Source of the DNA: Pseudomonas brassicacearum
Lineage (GTDB): Bacteria; Pseudomonadota; Gammaproteobacteria; Pseudomonadales; Pseudomonadaceae
Direction of reading: 5' to 3'
Length of the DNA stretch: 64,000 nt
Assembly (NCBI RefSeq): GCF_003732225.1
Contig: NZ_MOBJ01000014.1
Coordinates: 343,428 to 407,427, forward strand
Positions 44,583 through 53,259 of this stretch are shown here, piece by piece (position 1 is the stretch's first letter; each line of letters begins with the position of its first letter). The position numbers and the translations under genes were made by a program. Below the pieces are notes generated by a model. The model did not search any database and was not told where the DNA came from. It was given only the letters and a program-made list of their open reading frames with translations.

Positions 44583-45866
44583 ATGAATCTACTTAATGGC
44601 GCCATTTTAACCAGCTGTGCCCATTTATCAAGAATTGTGATGGGCTTCATTCTTATTAAGATAATAGCTTACTATCTTGGCGCCGAAGGTATGGGGGCGT
44701 TGGGGCACTTTATGAGTGTCTCAACAATGGTCTACATGATTGCAGGAGGAGGGGTAATTAATGCAGTCATAAAATACGCTGCGGAATATGCCAGGCAACC
44801 TAGGCAGTTACTAAGATTTATTTCGGTGTCGGCGACATACTCAGCGATATTTTGTTTTGTCGTTATGTGTTTTGGGGTGGTGTTTTCGAAAGAAATTGCA
44901 AGTTTGGTTTTCAAAGATTCAGGTATGTATTGGGTTATCGTAATACTGGCTGCCGCTCAGGTGCTGTTTGCATTTGTAAATCTGGTGGTGGGTGTCAGTA
45001 ATGGTTTAATGCAAACGAATGTCTATTCCAAGATACAGATATTTGGAAGCCTGTGCGCTTTGCCTATCATATGGGGATTGATCTCCCAGTATGGAAGTGT
45101 TGGGGCGACGCTGTCGATTATAGTCATGTATGCAATTACTTTTATCCCGGCGCTTTATTATTTCTGGAAGTCTAACTTCAGGACTAAAGTGTCTCTGGTG
45201 AAATTGAAGAAAATCGAATTCATTCGTTTATCATCCTATACCCTGATGTTAATGACGAGCGCAGTAACATTTCCGGTGGTTGAAATTATTATTCGTCAAA
45301 TGCTGATTGACTCGGCAGGTTATAGTGCGGCGGGCATATGGCAGGGGGCGGTTAAATTGTCCAGTGCTTATCTCGGCTTTTTTTCAATATTTCTCGCTTA
45401 CTATTTTATGCCGATGGTTTCGCGAATTGAAATTAAACGTGATATAGGTTTTCTGACACTAAAATTTGTTATGTTGATGATGGTTGTTTTCTGCATTGGG
45501 GCGGGGACGCTGTATGTATGGCGTGCTTTTTTTATCCCTCTTATTCTGTCGCCTAGTTTCAGTTCGCTTGATGATGTCATAATCTATCAGTTGGTCGGTG
45601 ACTTGTTTAAAGTTCTTTCGTATGTTATAGGGTTTGTCGCAGTAGCAAAGGCTGCGACAAAAGTCTACATTGCTGCGGAGCTCATACAGAATGCATTATT
45701 TCTTTTGCTTTCAGTGTTGATGCTAAAAATATACCCAGATACCAAGGGTGTTATGATTGGTTACGCAATTTCGTACGTTGCTTATTTTTTTGTTGTTATT
45801 GTGGTTTTCGCTATTTATTTGAGGTTCACTTCTTTGGGCGGGAGGTCCGATGCTGTTCATTGCTAA
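44583..45866 (+). CDS. wzx: O-antigen flippase Wzx (WzxE-like)
   Basis: A 427-residue polytopic membrane protein of the MOP superfamily with about twelve helices. The start (LGAEGMGALGHFMS) and the IWQGAVKLSSAYLGF and YQLVGDLFKVLSYVIGF stretches resemble WzxE, the common-antigen flippase. It should move the undecaprenyl-linked repeat unit across the inner membrane. No strong ribosome site precedes ATG 44583, and coupling to rffA is likely. The next gene overlaps its end. Confidence 0.87.
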   Translation: MNLLNGAILTSCAHLSRIVMGFILIKIIAYYLGAEGMGALGHFMSVSTMVYMIAGGGVINAVIKYAAEYARQPRQLLRFISVSATYSAIFCFVVMCFGVVFSKEIASLVFKDSGMYWVIVILAAAQVLFAFVNLVVGVSNGLMQTNVYSKIQIFGSLCALPIIWGLISQYGSVGATLSIIVMYAITFIPALYYFWKSNFRTKVSLVKLKKIEFIRLSSYTLMLMTSAVTFPVVEIIIRQMLIDSAGYSAAGIWQGAVKLSSAYLGFFSIFLAYYFMPMVSRIEIKRDIGFLTLKFVMLMMVVFCIGAGTLYVWRAFFIPLILSPSFSSLDDVIIYQLVGDLFKVLSYVIGFVAVAKAATKVYIAAELIQNALFLLLSVLMLKIYPDTKGVMIGYAISYVAYFFVVIVVFAIYLRFTSLGGRSDAVHC

Positions 45867-47115
45867 TGTGTTAGAGCTCAATGGTGGTACGACATTTATT
45901 TTAAGGTTGGCGCGAGAGTTCAAGAAGCGGAATAAGCGCCTTGGCGTCTTGGTGCTATTTGATATTATTGATAAAGGGCTAGAGGATAAAATTCGTCAGT
46001 ACGCAGATATTTTTTATCTGAAAAATATTGCGTGTGGGGTTTCTGCTCCAGCGTTCCGGTCACAACTCGGAGGCTTTGTCCCTGTTGACTTCTCGAAAGT
46101 AAAAGAGCTTTTGCAAAAATATAACTTTCATGTTCATGTTATGGGGGTTTTTGGGCTTCTTTTTGTGAAGCGTTATTTAAAGAGTGTCGAGCAGCATTTT
46201 AAACTCTCGTTTGGTGTATATCATCAAAATGAGATTATGTTTGATGATGTGGATTATTATTTTGCGGTCAAGGCAAAGAAGTTGTTTTCGCTGTTGCCGG
46301 CAGAAAGCATTGTGTTTTTTAATGAGAAGAATCGAGAGTCATATGAGCTTTACTTTGAGAAGAGTTATACGGGGTCAACGCTGGTCCCAATAGGCGTGGA
46401 TATCCCGAGTGAAGATGTCGGAATGGTCGGTAATGCTGAATCGGATCGTATAGTGTCAATTGGCAACTTGCATGTTTTTAAATCTTATAATCGGCATGTG
46501 ATTAGTCTGCTTCCCGAGCTAAAAAAGGTACGTCCTAATCTTGTTTATGAGATTTATGGCAGTGGGTCTTACGAGCCAGAACTTTTGAAGTTGGTGTCCT
46601 CATTGAGTCTTGAATCCTCTGTTAAGTTCAAGGGGGTTATAGCCTACGAGGAGATTCCCAATGTGCTCAAGGGGGCTCTGGCCTTTGTCGGGAGTGGTAC
46701 AGCTATTATTGAAGCCTCGGCTTTAGGGGTGCCTTCTATTATCGGAATCGAATCTACAACCGACCCAATCACATATGGTTTTTTGAGCGATATTGAGGGT
46801 TTTTCATATAATGAATTAAACGTCAATCAAGAATCTTGTTTGATAAAGGACAAACTGCTTTCCATTATTCAGAGTGGTGATGTGTGGAAGACTGCTGCGC
46901 TTTCATGTAAAGCGAAGGCCCAAGCGTTTTCTATTGTGAATACAGCAAATGGGTTTATTGATATAGAAAATAAAAGTATCGATCTTGGTCTATTTAAAGC
47001 TGAAAGTTATCATAACTTCATTGCGGCCGCATCTTTTGTAAACTGTGCTGTTAAATATAAATTTGGCTGGGATAGAGAGTTCATCAGTAGAAGGGATCAA
47101 GGTACTTTGGCCTGA
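45850..47115 (+). CDS. Glycosyltransferase family 4-like protein
   Basis: A 421-residue GT-B-fold glycosyltransferase. The C-terminal nucleotide-sugar domain has IYGSGSYEPEL, VKFKGVI and the acidic EASALGVPSI motif near residue 295. It overlaps wzx by 17 bases and has GGGAGG before ATG 45850. Its place beside rffA and wzx makes it the likely Fuc4NAcyl transferase, but that is inference. The gene is AT-rich. Confidence 0.82.
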   Translation: MLFIANVLELNGGTTFILRLAREFKKRNKRLGVLVLFDIIDKGLEDKIRQYADIFYLKNIACGVSAPAFRSQLGGFVPVDFSKVKELLQKYNFHVHVMGVFGLLFVKRYLKSVEQHFKLSFGVYHQNEIMFDDVDYYFAVKAKKLFSLLPAESIVFFNEKNRESYELYFEKSYTGSTLVPIGVDIPSEDVGMVGNAESDRIVSIGNLHVFKSYNRHVISLLPELKKVRPNLVYEIYGSGSYEPELLKLVSSLSLESSVKFKGVIAYEEIPNVLKGALAFVGSGTAIIEASALGVPSIIGIESTTDPITYGFLSDIEGFSYNELNVNQESCLIKDKLLSIIQSGDVWKTAALSCKAKAQAFSIVNTANGFIDIENKSIDLGLFKAESYHNFIAAASFVNCAVKYKFGWDREFISRRDQGTLA

Positions 47116-47177
47116 GTCTGTTGCTGTGTGTAGGGGCGCGCTGTGTTGTCAAGAGAACTGTTGATGTTTATAACGCT

Positions 47178-48131
47178 ATGAAAGTTTCCTCGGTGAAGTT
47201 ACAGGCATTCCTTTGGGCGATCCCAGTTTTTATTGGAAGCCTTTTGGTTTTTCCTTATTGTGTTTTGGGTGATCAAGAATTTTATCGGAATTTTTATGCT
47301 GGGGTTGTAGGGTTGCCCATTGCGGAAGCCTTTCAGTTCTATAAGGATTCTCTCGGGACTAGTGAGCCTGGATATTTTTTCTTTTCCTACACGTTTGCAC
47401 CACTTGTCCATAAGGATTTGTTGTTTTCTGCCGTAAATTTCCTGTTTTTCTATCACGTTTTTTTGTGGATGCTTAGAAATGATGTAAGCCGTATTTTGTT
47501 TCCTGCTTTTTATTTAAATTTTTATCTATTGGTTCTCGCGTTCTCCGCGGAAAGATTGAAGCTGTCTTTATTGTTTTTTTTGGTGGGATACGCTTTAACA
47601 GGTCTTTTTCGATATTGTTTCTATGCTGTTTCGATTCTTGCTCATGTACAGACTTTGATGTTGCTTGTCGCTACTCAAACTAGAAGAGTATTGTTCATTT
47701 TGCACAGACTATCTCTAGGGCGAGTGGGTTATGGTTTCTTGTCCTTGTTTTTTTTGATGGTGGGAATGGCTCTGGTTTTGGTGGTATTGAGAGAGCATAT
47801 TGCATCAAAAATTGGCTTCTATACTGAAGCATGGGGCGGATGGGGATCCATTTTGAAGCCTCTCGTATTCATGTTGCTGTCTGTTTATTATGCGCGTGCC
47901 AGATGGATTGAAGCTTTACTCGCTTCATTACCTATGGTGTTGGCTGCCTATTTTGTAGGTGCCGAGCGAATCGTTATTTTTTCTTACTTCGTTTTCATGT
48001 TTTATGGCCTTCAAAGTAAGAGAGGGCTAAATATTGCAGTTGTACTGACTTCTTTGTACTTTTCGTATAAGGGAGTTGATTTTTTGATTAAAGCAATATC
48101 GTTTGGGGATGGTTTCGCAGGTGCTTATTGA
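47178..48131 (+). CDS. wzy: O-antigen polymerase Wzy (EpsG-like)
   Basis: A 317-residue very hydrophobic protein with about ten membrane helices and a periplasmic loop after the first helix (FYRNFYAGVVG and similar). Position and topology fit Wzy, which joins repeat units in the periplasm; sequence conservation in this family is low, so the call rests on topology and context. The frame extends to TTG 47121; ATG 47178 is preferred because the membrane helix begins soon after it, though no clear ribosome site is seen. Confidence 0.72.
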   Translation: MKVSSVKLQAFLWAIPVFIGSLLVFPYCVLGDQEFYRNFYAGVVGLPIAEAFQFYKDSLGTSEPGYFFFSYTFAPLVHKDLLFSAVNFLFFYHVFLWMLRNDVSRILFPAFYLNFYLLVLAFSAERLKLSLLFFLVGYALTGLFRYCFYAVSILAHVQTLMLLVATQTRRVLFILHRLSLGRVGYGFLSLFFLMVGMALVLVVLREHIASKIGFYTEAWGGWGSILKPLVFMLLSVYYARARWIEALLASLPMVLAAYFVGAERIVIFSYFVFMFYGLQSKRGLNIAVVLTSLYFSYKGVDFLIKAISFGDGFAGAY

Positions 48132-48305
48132 TCATTGATTTTGAGGGGGGGAGGGGGCAGATGGTGCTTAGGAAGCGCTGGAGAGCTGTCTTGGTGATGT
48201 AAAATTTGGCTCGTTTCGGCCTATTTTGGTGTGACAAGGGTTTGTTGTCCAAAAACTTCAGAATGGGTATGGTATAATTCCGCATATTTTTTGGGAAGGT
48301 TTAGC

Positions 48306-49346
48306 GTGGAAAATTTCTCTAACAAGGTATTGCTTATCAGTGGTGGCACCGGTTCCTTCGGGAATGCCGTTCTCAAGCGTTTTCTTAGCAGTGATATTGC
48401 AGAGATTCGCATTTTCAGCCGAGATGAAAAAAAGCAAGATGACATGCGCAAGCGCTATGCCAACTCTAAGCTTAAGTTCTATATCGGTGATGTAAGAGAC
48501 TATCAAAGTGTTTTAACTGCTACCCGTGGTGTGGACTACATATTTCATGCCGCTGCGCTCAAGCAAGTTCCATCTTGCGAGTTCCATCCGATGGAGGCCG
48601 TCAAGACCAACGTGATCGGCACGGACAATGTACTTGAAGCCGCTATAAACAATGGTGTGAAGCGTGTGGTCTGCTTAAGTACAGACAAGGCCGTCTATCC
48701 AATCAATGCCATGGGCATTTCCAAGGCCATGATGGAAAAAGTCATGGTCGCCAAATCCCGAAACGTCGATGAACAGAAGACGGTGATTTGCGGTACCCGT
48801 TATGGAAACGTAATGGCTTCCAGGGGGTCTGTCATCCCTCTGTTCATTGAGCAGATACGTGAAGGAAAGTCGCTGTCCATTACTGATCCGAACATGACTC
48901 GCTTCATGATGACGCTGGCGGATGCTGTCGATTTGGTTCTGTACGCCTTTGAACATGGCAACAACGGTGATCTTTTTGTCCAGAAGGCACCTGCAGCAAC
49001 GGTAGAAACCCTTGCCCGCGCGCTGACATCGATGTTGGGGCAGCCGGAGCACCCGATCCAGATCATCGGGACTCGCCATGGCGAGAAGCTGTATGAGGCG
49101 CTCTTGAGTCGAGAAGAAATGGCCTGTGCAGAAGATATGGGAGACTACTTCCGTGTGCCGCCAGATCTTCGTGATTTGAATTACAGTAAATTTGTTGAGC
49201 AGGGCGAAGAAAAGATCTCCACGATGGAGGACTATAACTCGCATAACACTGAGCGCCTGGACGTTGAGGGAATGCAAAAGTTGCTGCTCAAACTTGATTT
49301 TATGCGTGCGATTCAGCGTGGCGAACACGCGACACCTGAGGAATAA
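48306..49346 (+). CDS. wbjB: UDP-GlcNAc 4,6-dehydratase/5-epimerase WbjB (CapE/FnlA type)
   Basis: A 346-residue extended SDR that starts the route from UDP-GlcNAc to UDP-L-FucNAc. The nucleotide loop is SGGTGSFGNAV, and STDKAVYPINAMGISKAMMEK-like residues follow, where the Tyr of the YxxxK motif is replaced by Met (MGISK), as in CapE-type enzymes. GTG 48306 with GGAAGG eight bases upstream is the start. It is followed after three bases by wbjC. GC content returns toward the genome average from here. Confidence 0.92.
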   Translation: MENFSNKVLLISGGTGSFGNAVLKRFLSSDIAEIRIFSRDEKKQDDMRKRYANSKLKFYIGDVRDYQSVLTATRGVDYIFHAAALKQVPSCEFHPMEAVKTNVIGTDNVLEAAINNGVKRVVCLSTDKAVYPINAMGISKAMMEKVMVAKSRNVDEQKTVICGTRYGNVMASRGSVIPLFIEQIREGKSLSITDPNMTRFMMTLADAVDLVLYAFEHGNNGDLFVQKAPAATVETLARALTSMLGQPEHPIQIIGTRHGEKLYEALLSREEMACAEDMGDYFRVPPDLRDLNYSKFVEQGEEKISTMEDYNSHNTERLDVEGMQKLLLKLDFMRAIQRGEHATPEE

Positions 49347-49349
49347 GGC

Positions 49350-50468
49350 ATGAAAGTATTGATCACCGGTGCCAATGGATTTCTCGGTAAAAACCTTGTT
49401 GCTCACTTGCAGGAGCGCAAAGACATTGAGTTGCTGCGATTCTGCCGTGAAGAGGATATTGCCAGTCTGCATTCGCTTGTATCCAACGTGGACTTTATTT
49501 TCCACTTGGCCGGTGTCAATCGTCCTCAAAATGTCGAAGAGTTCATTTCGGGTAACACCAATTTGACGCAGGCGCTGTGCGACGCAGTCGCTGCCAGTGG
49601 TCGTAATATCCCTTTACTTTATACGTCTTCTATACAGGCGGAACTGGACAACGCTTACGGCACCAGTAAGCGCGATGCCGAAGATGTGCTCTTGAATCTT
49701 TCGACTCAACAGGGTGTTGACGTACATTTATACCGATTACCTAATGTGTTTGGGAAATGGGCCCGGCCTAATTACAATTCGGCCGTAGCGACGTTTTGCC
49801 ATAATATTGCGCGTGGTTTGCCCATCAGTATAAATGACCCTGATGCCAGTATTTCGCTGGTTTATATCGATGATGTCATAAAAAGTTTTGTTGCGGTTAT
49901 GGACGGAAAGCAATCTGGCAATCCGTTCGTTGTAGTTGAGCCACATTTTTCTACTACGGTAGGTGAGCTTTCGGCGCAACTGCATGCATTCAAAGAAAGT
50001 CGGCAGTCAATGATTACAGAGCGCGTCGGCACTGGTCTTGTACGCGCACTGTACTCTACCTATCTCAGCTACCTACCGCCTGAAGAGTTTACTTACGAAG
50101 TTCCGAAATACGGAGATGCTCGCGGTGTTTTCGTTGAGATGCTCAAGACCAAGGATTCAGGCCAGTTTTCGTATTTTACAGCGCATCCCGGTATCACTCG
50201 AGGCGGTCATTACCATCATACGAAAACTGAAAAATTTCTGGTTATCAAAGGCAAAGCCTGTTTCCGATTCCGCCACATAGTGTCGGGTGACTTCTATGAG
50301 TTGTTCACAGTCGGTGAGTTGCCGGAAATCGTAGAGACGGTACCAGGTTGGAGCCATGACATCACCAACGTTGGTGAAGACGAAATGATCGTCATGCTTT
50401 GGGCGAACGAAATCTTTGATCGTGAGCTTCCGGATACTTACACCATGGCTGTGGGCACCCAAGCCTGA
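49350..50468 (+). CDS. wbjC: UDP-2-acetamido-2,6-dideoxy-hexulose reductase WbjC (CapF type)
   Basis: A 372-residue two-domain enzyme: an N-terminal SDR domain (TGANGFLGKNL at the start) that reduces the keto sugar from WbjB, and a C-terminal cupin domain (HPGITRGGHYHHTKTEKF) that acts as C3 epimerase in CapF. Length equals that of WbjC as known from P. aeruginosa O11. It should be followed directly by wbjD, but here that gene lies 8.2 kb away beyond a stack of mobile elements. Confidence 0.92.
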   Translation: MKVLITGANGFLGKNLVAHLQERKDIELLRFCREEDIASLHSLVSNVDFIFHLAGVNRPQNVEEFISGNTNLTQALCDAVAASGRNIPLLYTSSIQAELDNAYGTSKRDAEDVLLNLSTQQGVDVHLYRLPNVFGKWARPNYNSAVATFCHNIARGLPISINDPDASISLVYIDDVIKSFVAVMDGKQSGNPFVVVEPHFSTTVGELSAQLHAFKESRQSMITERVGTGLVRALYSTYLSYLPPEEFTYEVPKYGDARGVFVEMLKTKDSGQFSYFTAHPGITRGGHYHHTKTEKFLVIKGKACFRFRHIVSGDFYELFTVGELPEIVETVPGWSHDITNVGEDEMIVMLWANEIFDRELPDTYTMAVGTQA

Positions 50469-50536
50469 CCTCATTAGGAATGAGCATTGCAATAAAAAAG
50501 TTCTTTACGGAGTCCCGGAAAGCACAGAAGCGAGAA

Positions 50537-50589
50537 CGCCGATTTGATTGGTGATGTTTGTGCGATCAAACGCATCTAACAAATCGGCG
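50537..50589. other. Long imperfect hairpin and 27-codon remnant at the left edge of the insertion
   Basis: Outer arms CGCCGATTTG (50537-50546) and CAAATCGGCG (50580-50589) enclose inner complementary parts GATGTTTG and CAAACGCATC. Just after it, ATG 50596 opens a 27-codon frame that runs across the IS66 end at 50638. The hairpin could be the tip of another mobile element or a local terminator; I cannot name it. Confidence 0.5.
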
Positions 50590-50637
50590 TACTTATGTCA
50601 GATATTAATACTTTCCTTACTTTTCGGGAGGGCTTTC

Positions 50638-50846
50638 GTAAGCACTCCATGAGCCCCACATTCAAAAACTCTTTTTGAAGCCTGATGCTGTGCTCCCGAT
50701 CTTTTTCAGGAGCCAGCCACCATGATGCGTCCCGACGCCAAAGTTGAAAAAGCCTACCTCTACCCCAAGCCGGTGGATTTCCGAAAATCCCTCGACAGCC
50801 TCGCCGCCCTGGTCGAACTGGATATCAAGGTCGCGGTGTTCGTAAG
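50638..50846 (+). mobile_element. Truncated IS66 left end with first 40 codons of tnpB
   Basis: Begins with the IS66-type tip GTAAGCACTCCATGAGCCCC. From about 50678 it is nearly the same as the left end of the complete element at 53259 read in the other direction. It contains the tnpB ribosome site and start (ATG 50721), then codons MMRPDAKVEKAYLYPKPVD and onwards, breaking off about residue 40 at 50842. The rest of this copy is missing. A few unassigned bases separate it from the next IS66 tip at 50847. Confidence 0.85.
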
Positions 50847-50963
50847 GTAAGCGCTCCATGAACCCCACCTATTCGAAAACAGGCGGCGCGCGCAGGCGTG
50901 ATATCCACAAAACGCGGGGGGTGGCATCAAGACAGGGTGGAGCGTAGGCCATTCTATGCGGTA

Positions 50964-51278
50964 TTACTTTGTCTTCTGTGGCCTGATATCCACCACGGTT
51001 CCGACCTGTACGTCTTTGATCGGCGACAGCAAGTGCGGCGAGATATTCCAACGTTGTCCGTTATCGGTTACCACTGTCACGGTCTTGCGGTTGAACTTCA
51101 TGACGGTACCGGACAGGCGTCCACTATGTGGTGAGTCGAAGCTTACCCGTGCACCCGGAGGGAACTGCATCATCGATTTGTGAGCGTCCAACGACTCCAG
51201 CATCTTCAGGCGTTCGATGATGTGGTGATTCAACGTCACTAATTCATCGACACTCAGATGATCAATATTGATACTCAT
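50964..51278 (-). CDS. IS66 passenger protein, unknown function
   Basis: A 104-residue protein encoded at the 3' end of the IS66 element, overlapping the tnpC end by 17 bases and preceded by GGAGG. Residues 1-45 look helical (MSINIDHLSVDELVTLNHH). Residues 50-104 are rich in beta-forming residues with GARVSFDSP, LSGTVMKFNRKTVTVVTD and WNISPHLLSPI, which suggests an SH3- or KOW-like barrel. No named family is recognised. Its strong ribosome site and place inside the element tips argue that it is a real accessory gene. Confidence 0.75.
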   Translation of the reverse strand: MSINIDHLSVDELVTLNHHIIERLKMLESLDAHKSMMQFPPGARVSFDSPHSGRLSGTVMKFNRKTVTVVTDNGQRWNISPHLLSPIKDVQVGTVVDIRPQKTK

Positions 51279-52797
51279 GATGCCTCCAGTTCCAGGGGAG
51301 TAGCGCTTCATAGTCCTCAACCGACTGCGCCTGCGGCAGTCGCTCCAGTACGTGGCGCAGCCACGTATAGGGCTCTTGGCCGTTAGCTTTTGCGGTTTCG
51401 ACCAAGCTGTAGATCTGCGCACTGGTGGTGGCGCCTTTGGGCGTGTCGCTGAACAGCCACGCCTTGCGACCGATGACAAACGGTTTTATTGCGCGCTCTG
51501 CCTTGTTGTTATCGATCGGTAAAAAACCGGCTTCCACGTAACGCTCAAGACGGCTCCAATTGCTGACCAGATAATAGACCGCTTTGCCCAAGGCACTTTG
51601 CGAGGCCACCTGCGGCTGGGTTTTCTCCAGCCAGCTTTTTAACTCGGCAAGCACCGGCAGGCTCTGTTCCTGACAAACAGCAAAGCGCTGTTCATCGCTG
51701 ACCTCCTTGAGGTCGCGCTCGATGCCGTACAACTTGTTAATCATCGTCAGCGCGACATCGGCACGGCCCGTCTTGCCCTTGGGCTGCACTTTCTGCGCGT
51801 CGACAAACTTGCGTCTTACATGAGCCATGCAGGCCAAACGCTCGACACCCGGCTGCGCGCCCACGGCGTTATAACCGGCGTAATCGTCGGTCATCAGGTA
51901 GCCGCGATAATCGGCGAGCAAACGCAATGGCACCTCCTGCGCGCGGCTGGTGGTGTAGTCAAACAGGATAACCGGCCGCTCAGGCGGGCCACTGGCCTGG
52001 ACCCACATCCAGGACTGGCTGGTCGGGTCTCGATCCGGCTCCTTCAGAACCTGCACCCGCGTTTCATCGCAGTGGATCACCGGACTTTCCAGCAATCGAT
52101 CACGCATCAGATTCAACAACGGCTGAAAGTGCTCACTGCACTGGATCACCCAACGCGCCAAGGTTTGACGCGGGATATCGACGCCATGATGACCGAGGAC
52201 TTTTTCGAAGCGGTGCAGTGGCAGACCGTCGACGTACTTGGTGGTCAGCAGCATCGCCAGGACGCTGGGGCTGGCCATGCTCTTTTCGATCAGTTGTGCC
52301 GGTTTGTCGGCAGTGACCGGCGCCGCTTCACATCCGCGGCAGCCGTAGACCTTGCGGATGTGTTTGATCACCCGGATTTGCATCGGCACGATCTCCAGCT
52401 GTTCGCTGGTTTCTTCACCGATGGTGTGTTTGCGGCAGCCGCACGCGCAGGTCAGTTCATGTTCGGGCAGTTCGTGAATGACTTCGATGCGCGGTAGATC
52501 GGCTGACAGAGGTTTGCGTTTGCCTCGGCGTTGAGTGGGGGCAACGACTTCTTCGTCAGACTCATCGGAGACCGGCACCGCGAGGCTTTCGGGTTCATTA
52601 AAGAGCGCGAGCTGCGGCGTCTGCGGATCGACGGTTTGTTCTGATTTGCGCCCGAAAAAACGTTGACGCCATAGCTTGATCTGTTCTTTCAGGTCAACAA
52701 TCTGGTCTTTGTCCAGCTGACGCTCACTGAATATTTGCACAAGCACTTGCTTGAGCAGAACCGGATCATCGGGGAGGTTATCGGGCATGGCAATCAT
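51262..52797 (-). CDS. tnpC: IS66 family transposase TnpC
   Basis: A 511-residue DDE transposase of the IS66 type. It has the N-terminal leucine-zipper-like helix, a zinc-binding CACGC-type motif near residue 105, the catalytic stretch with HCDETRVQV, TDDYAGYN and the C-terminal FLPIDNNKAERAIKPFVIGRKAW containing the last acidic residue. No frameshift or stop is seen. The ATG ending at 52797 fits the family start; the frame is open to 52815. Confidence 0.9.
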   Translation of the reverse strand: MIAMPDNLPDDPVLLKQVLVQIFSERQLDKDQIVDLKEQIKLWRQRFFGRKSEQTVDPQTPQLALFNEPESLAVPVSDESDEEVVAPTQRRGKRKPLSADLPRIEVIHELPEHELTCACGCRKHTIGEETSEQLEIVPMQIRVIKHIRKVYGCRGCEAAPVTADKPAQLIEKSMASPSVLAMLLTTKYVDGLPLHRFEKVLGHHGVDIPRQTLARWVIQCSEHFQPLLNLMRDRLLESPVIHCDETRVQVLKEPDRDPTSQSWMWVQASGPPERPVILFDYTTSRAQEVPLRLLADYRGYLMTDDYAGYNAVGAQPGVERLACMAHVRRKFVDAQKVQPKGKTGRADVALTMINKLYGIERDLKEVSDEQRFAVCQEQSLPVLAELKSWLEKTQPQVASQSALGKAVYYLVSNWSRLERYVEAGFLPIDNNKAERAIKPFVIGRKAWLFSDTPKGATTSAQIYSLVETAKANGQEPYTWLRHVLERLPQAQSVEDYEALLPWNWRHHEYQY

Positions 52798-52815
52798 GGC
52801 CCGGATTATACCCAA

Positions 52816-53175
52816 CTATGCGACAAATCGCGGCGTCAAAACCTGATGCGGGCGGTTGCGCCACAGATCAAAACCGTCGAGTAACCAGTTCAGCTCCTGA
52901 ACCGTCAGGACAATGGCTTCATCACTCGCATCGGGCGATGTTTTGAACCGCTCTGACTCCAGGCGCTTGAGCCATAGACAAAAACCGTTGCGCTCCCAGT
53001 ACAAAATCTTGACCCGCGTGCGCGTCTTATTGAGGAAAACAAAAAGCACGGGGTCGAACACCGCGACCTTGATATCCAGTTCGACCAGGGCGGCGAGGCC
53101 GTCGATGGATTTTCGGAAATCCACCGGCTTGGGGTAGAGGTAGGCTTTTTCAACTTTGGCGTCGGGACGCATCAT
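52816..53175 (-). CDS. tnpB: IS66 accessory protein TnpB
   Basis: A 119-residue TnpB (Orf2) of IS66 elements, with KPVDFRKSIDGLAALVE and the conserved WERNGFCLWLKRLE core. It is needed for transposition along with TnpC. AGGAG lies eight bases before the ATG ending at 53175. The same frame is open far upstream through the element tip into the prpF fragment, giving a potential 370-residue fusion reading frame. Confidence 0.9.
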   Translation of the reverse strand: MMRPDAKVEKAYLYPKPVDFRKSIDGLAALVELDIKVAVFDPVLFVFLNKTRTRVKILYWERNGFCLWLKRLESERFKTSPDASDEAIVLTVQELNWLLDGFDLWRNRPHQVLTPRFVA

Positions 53176-53259
53176 GGTGGCTGGCTCCTGAAAAAGATCG
53201 GGAGCACAGCATCGGGCTTCAATTGGCGACTTTGAATGTGTCGGTGATGGATCGCTTAC

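Larger units (their letters stand above)
50847..53259 (-). mobile_element. IS66-family element (complete: tnpB, tnpC and a passenger gene)
   Basis: A 2,413-base element bounded by inverted tips GTAAGCG: GTAAGCGCTCCATGAACCCC at 50847 on the plus strand and GTAAGCGATCCATCACCGAC reading inward from 53259 on the minus strand. Genes run on the minus strand: tnpB, tnpC and a small passenger. No tnpA is present, which is known for some IS66 subgroups. Flanking bases (TTCGTAAG left, GTCTTGTT right) are not an 8-base target duplication, so the element has been rearranged since insertion or its flanks were lost. Both transposition proteins are intact, so mobility remains possible. Confidence 0.88.
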
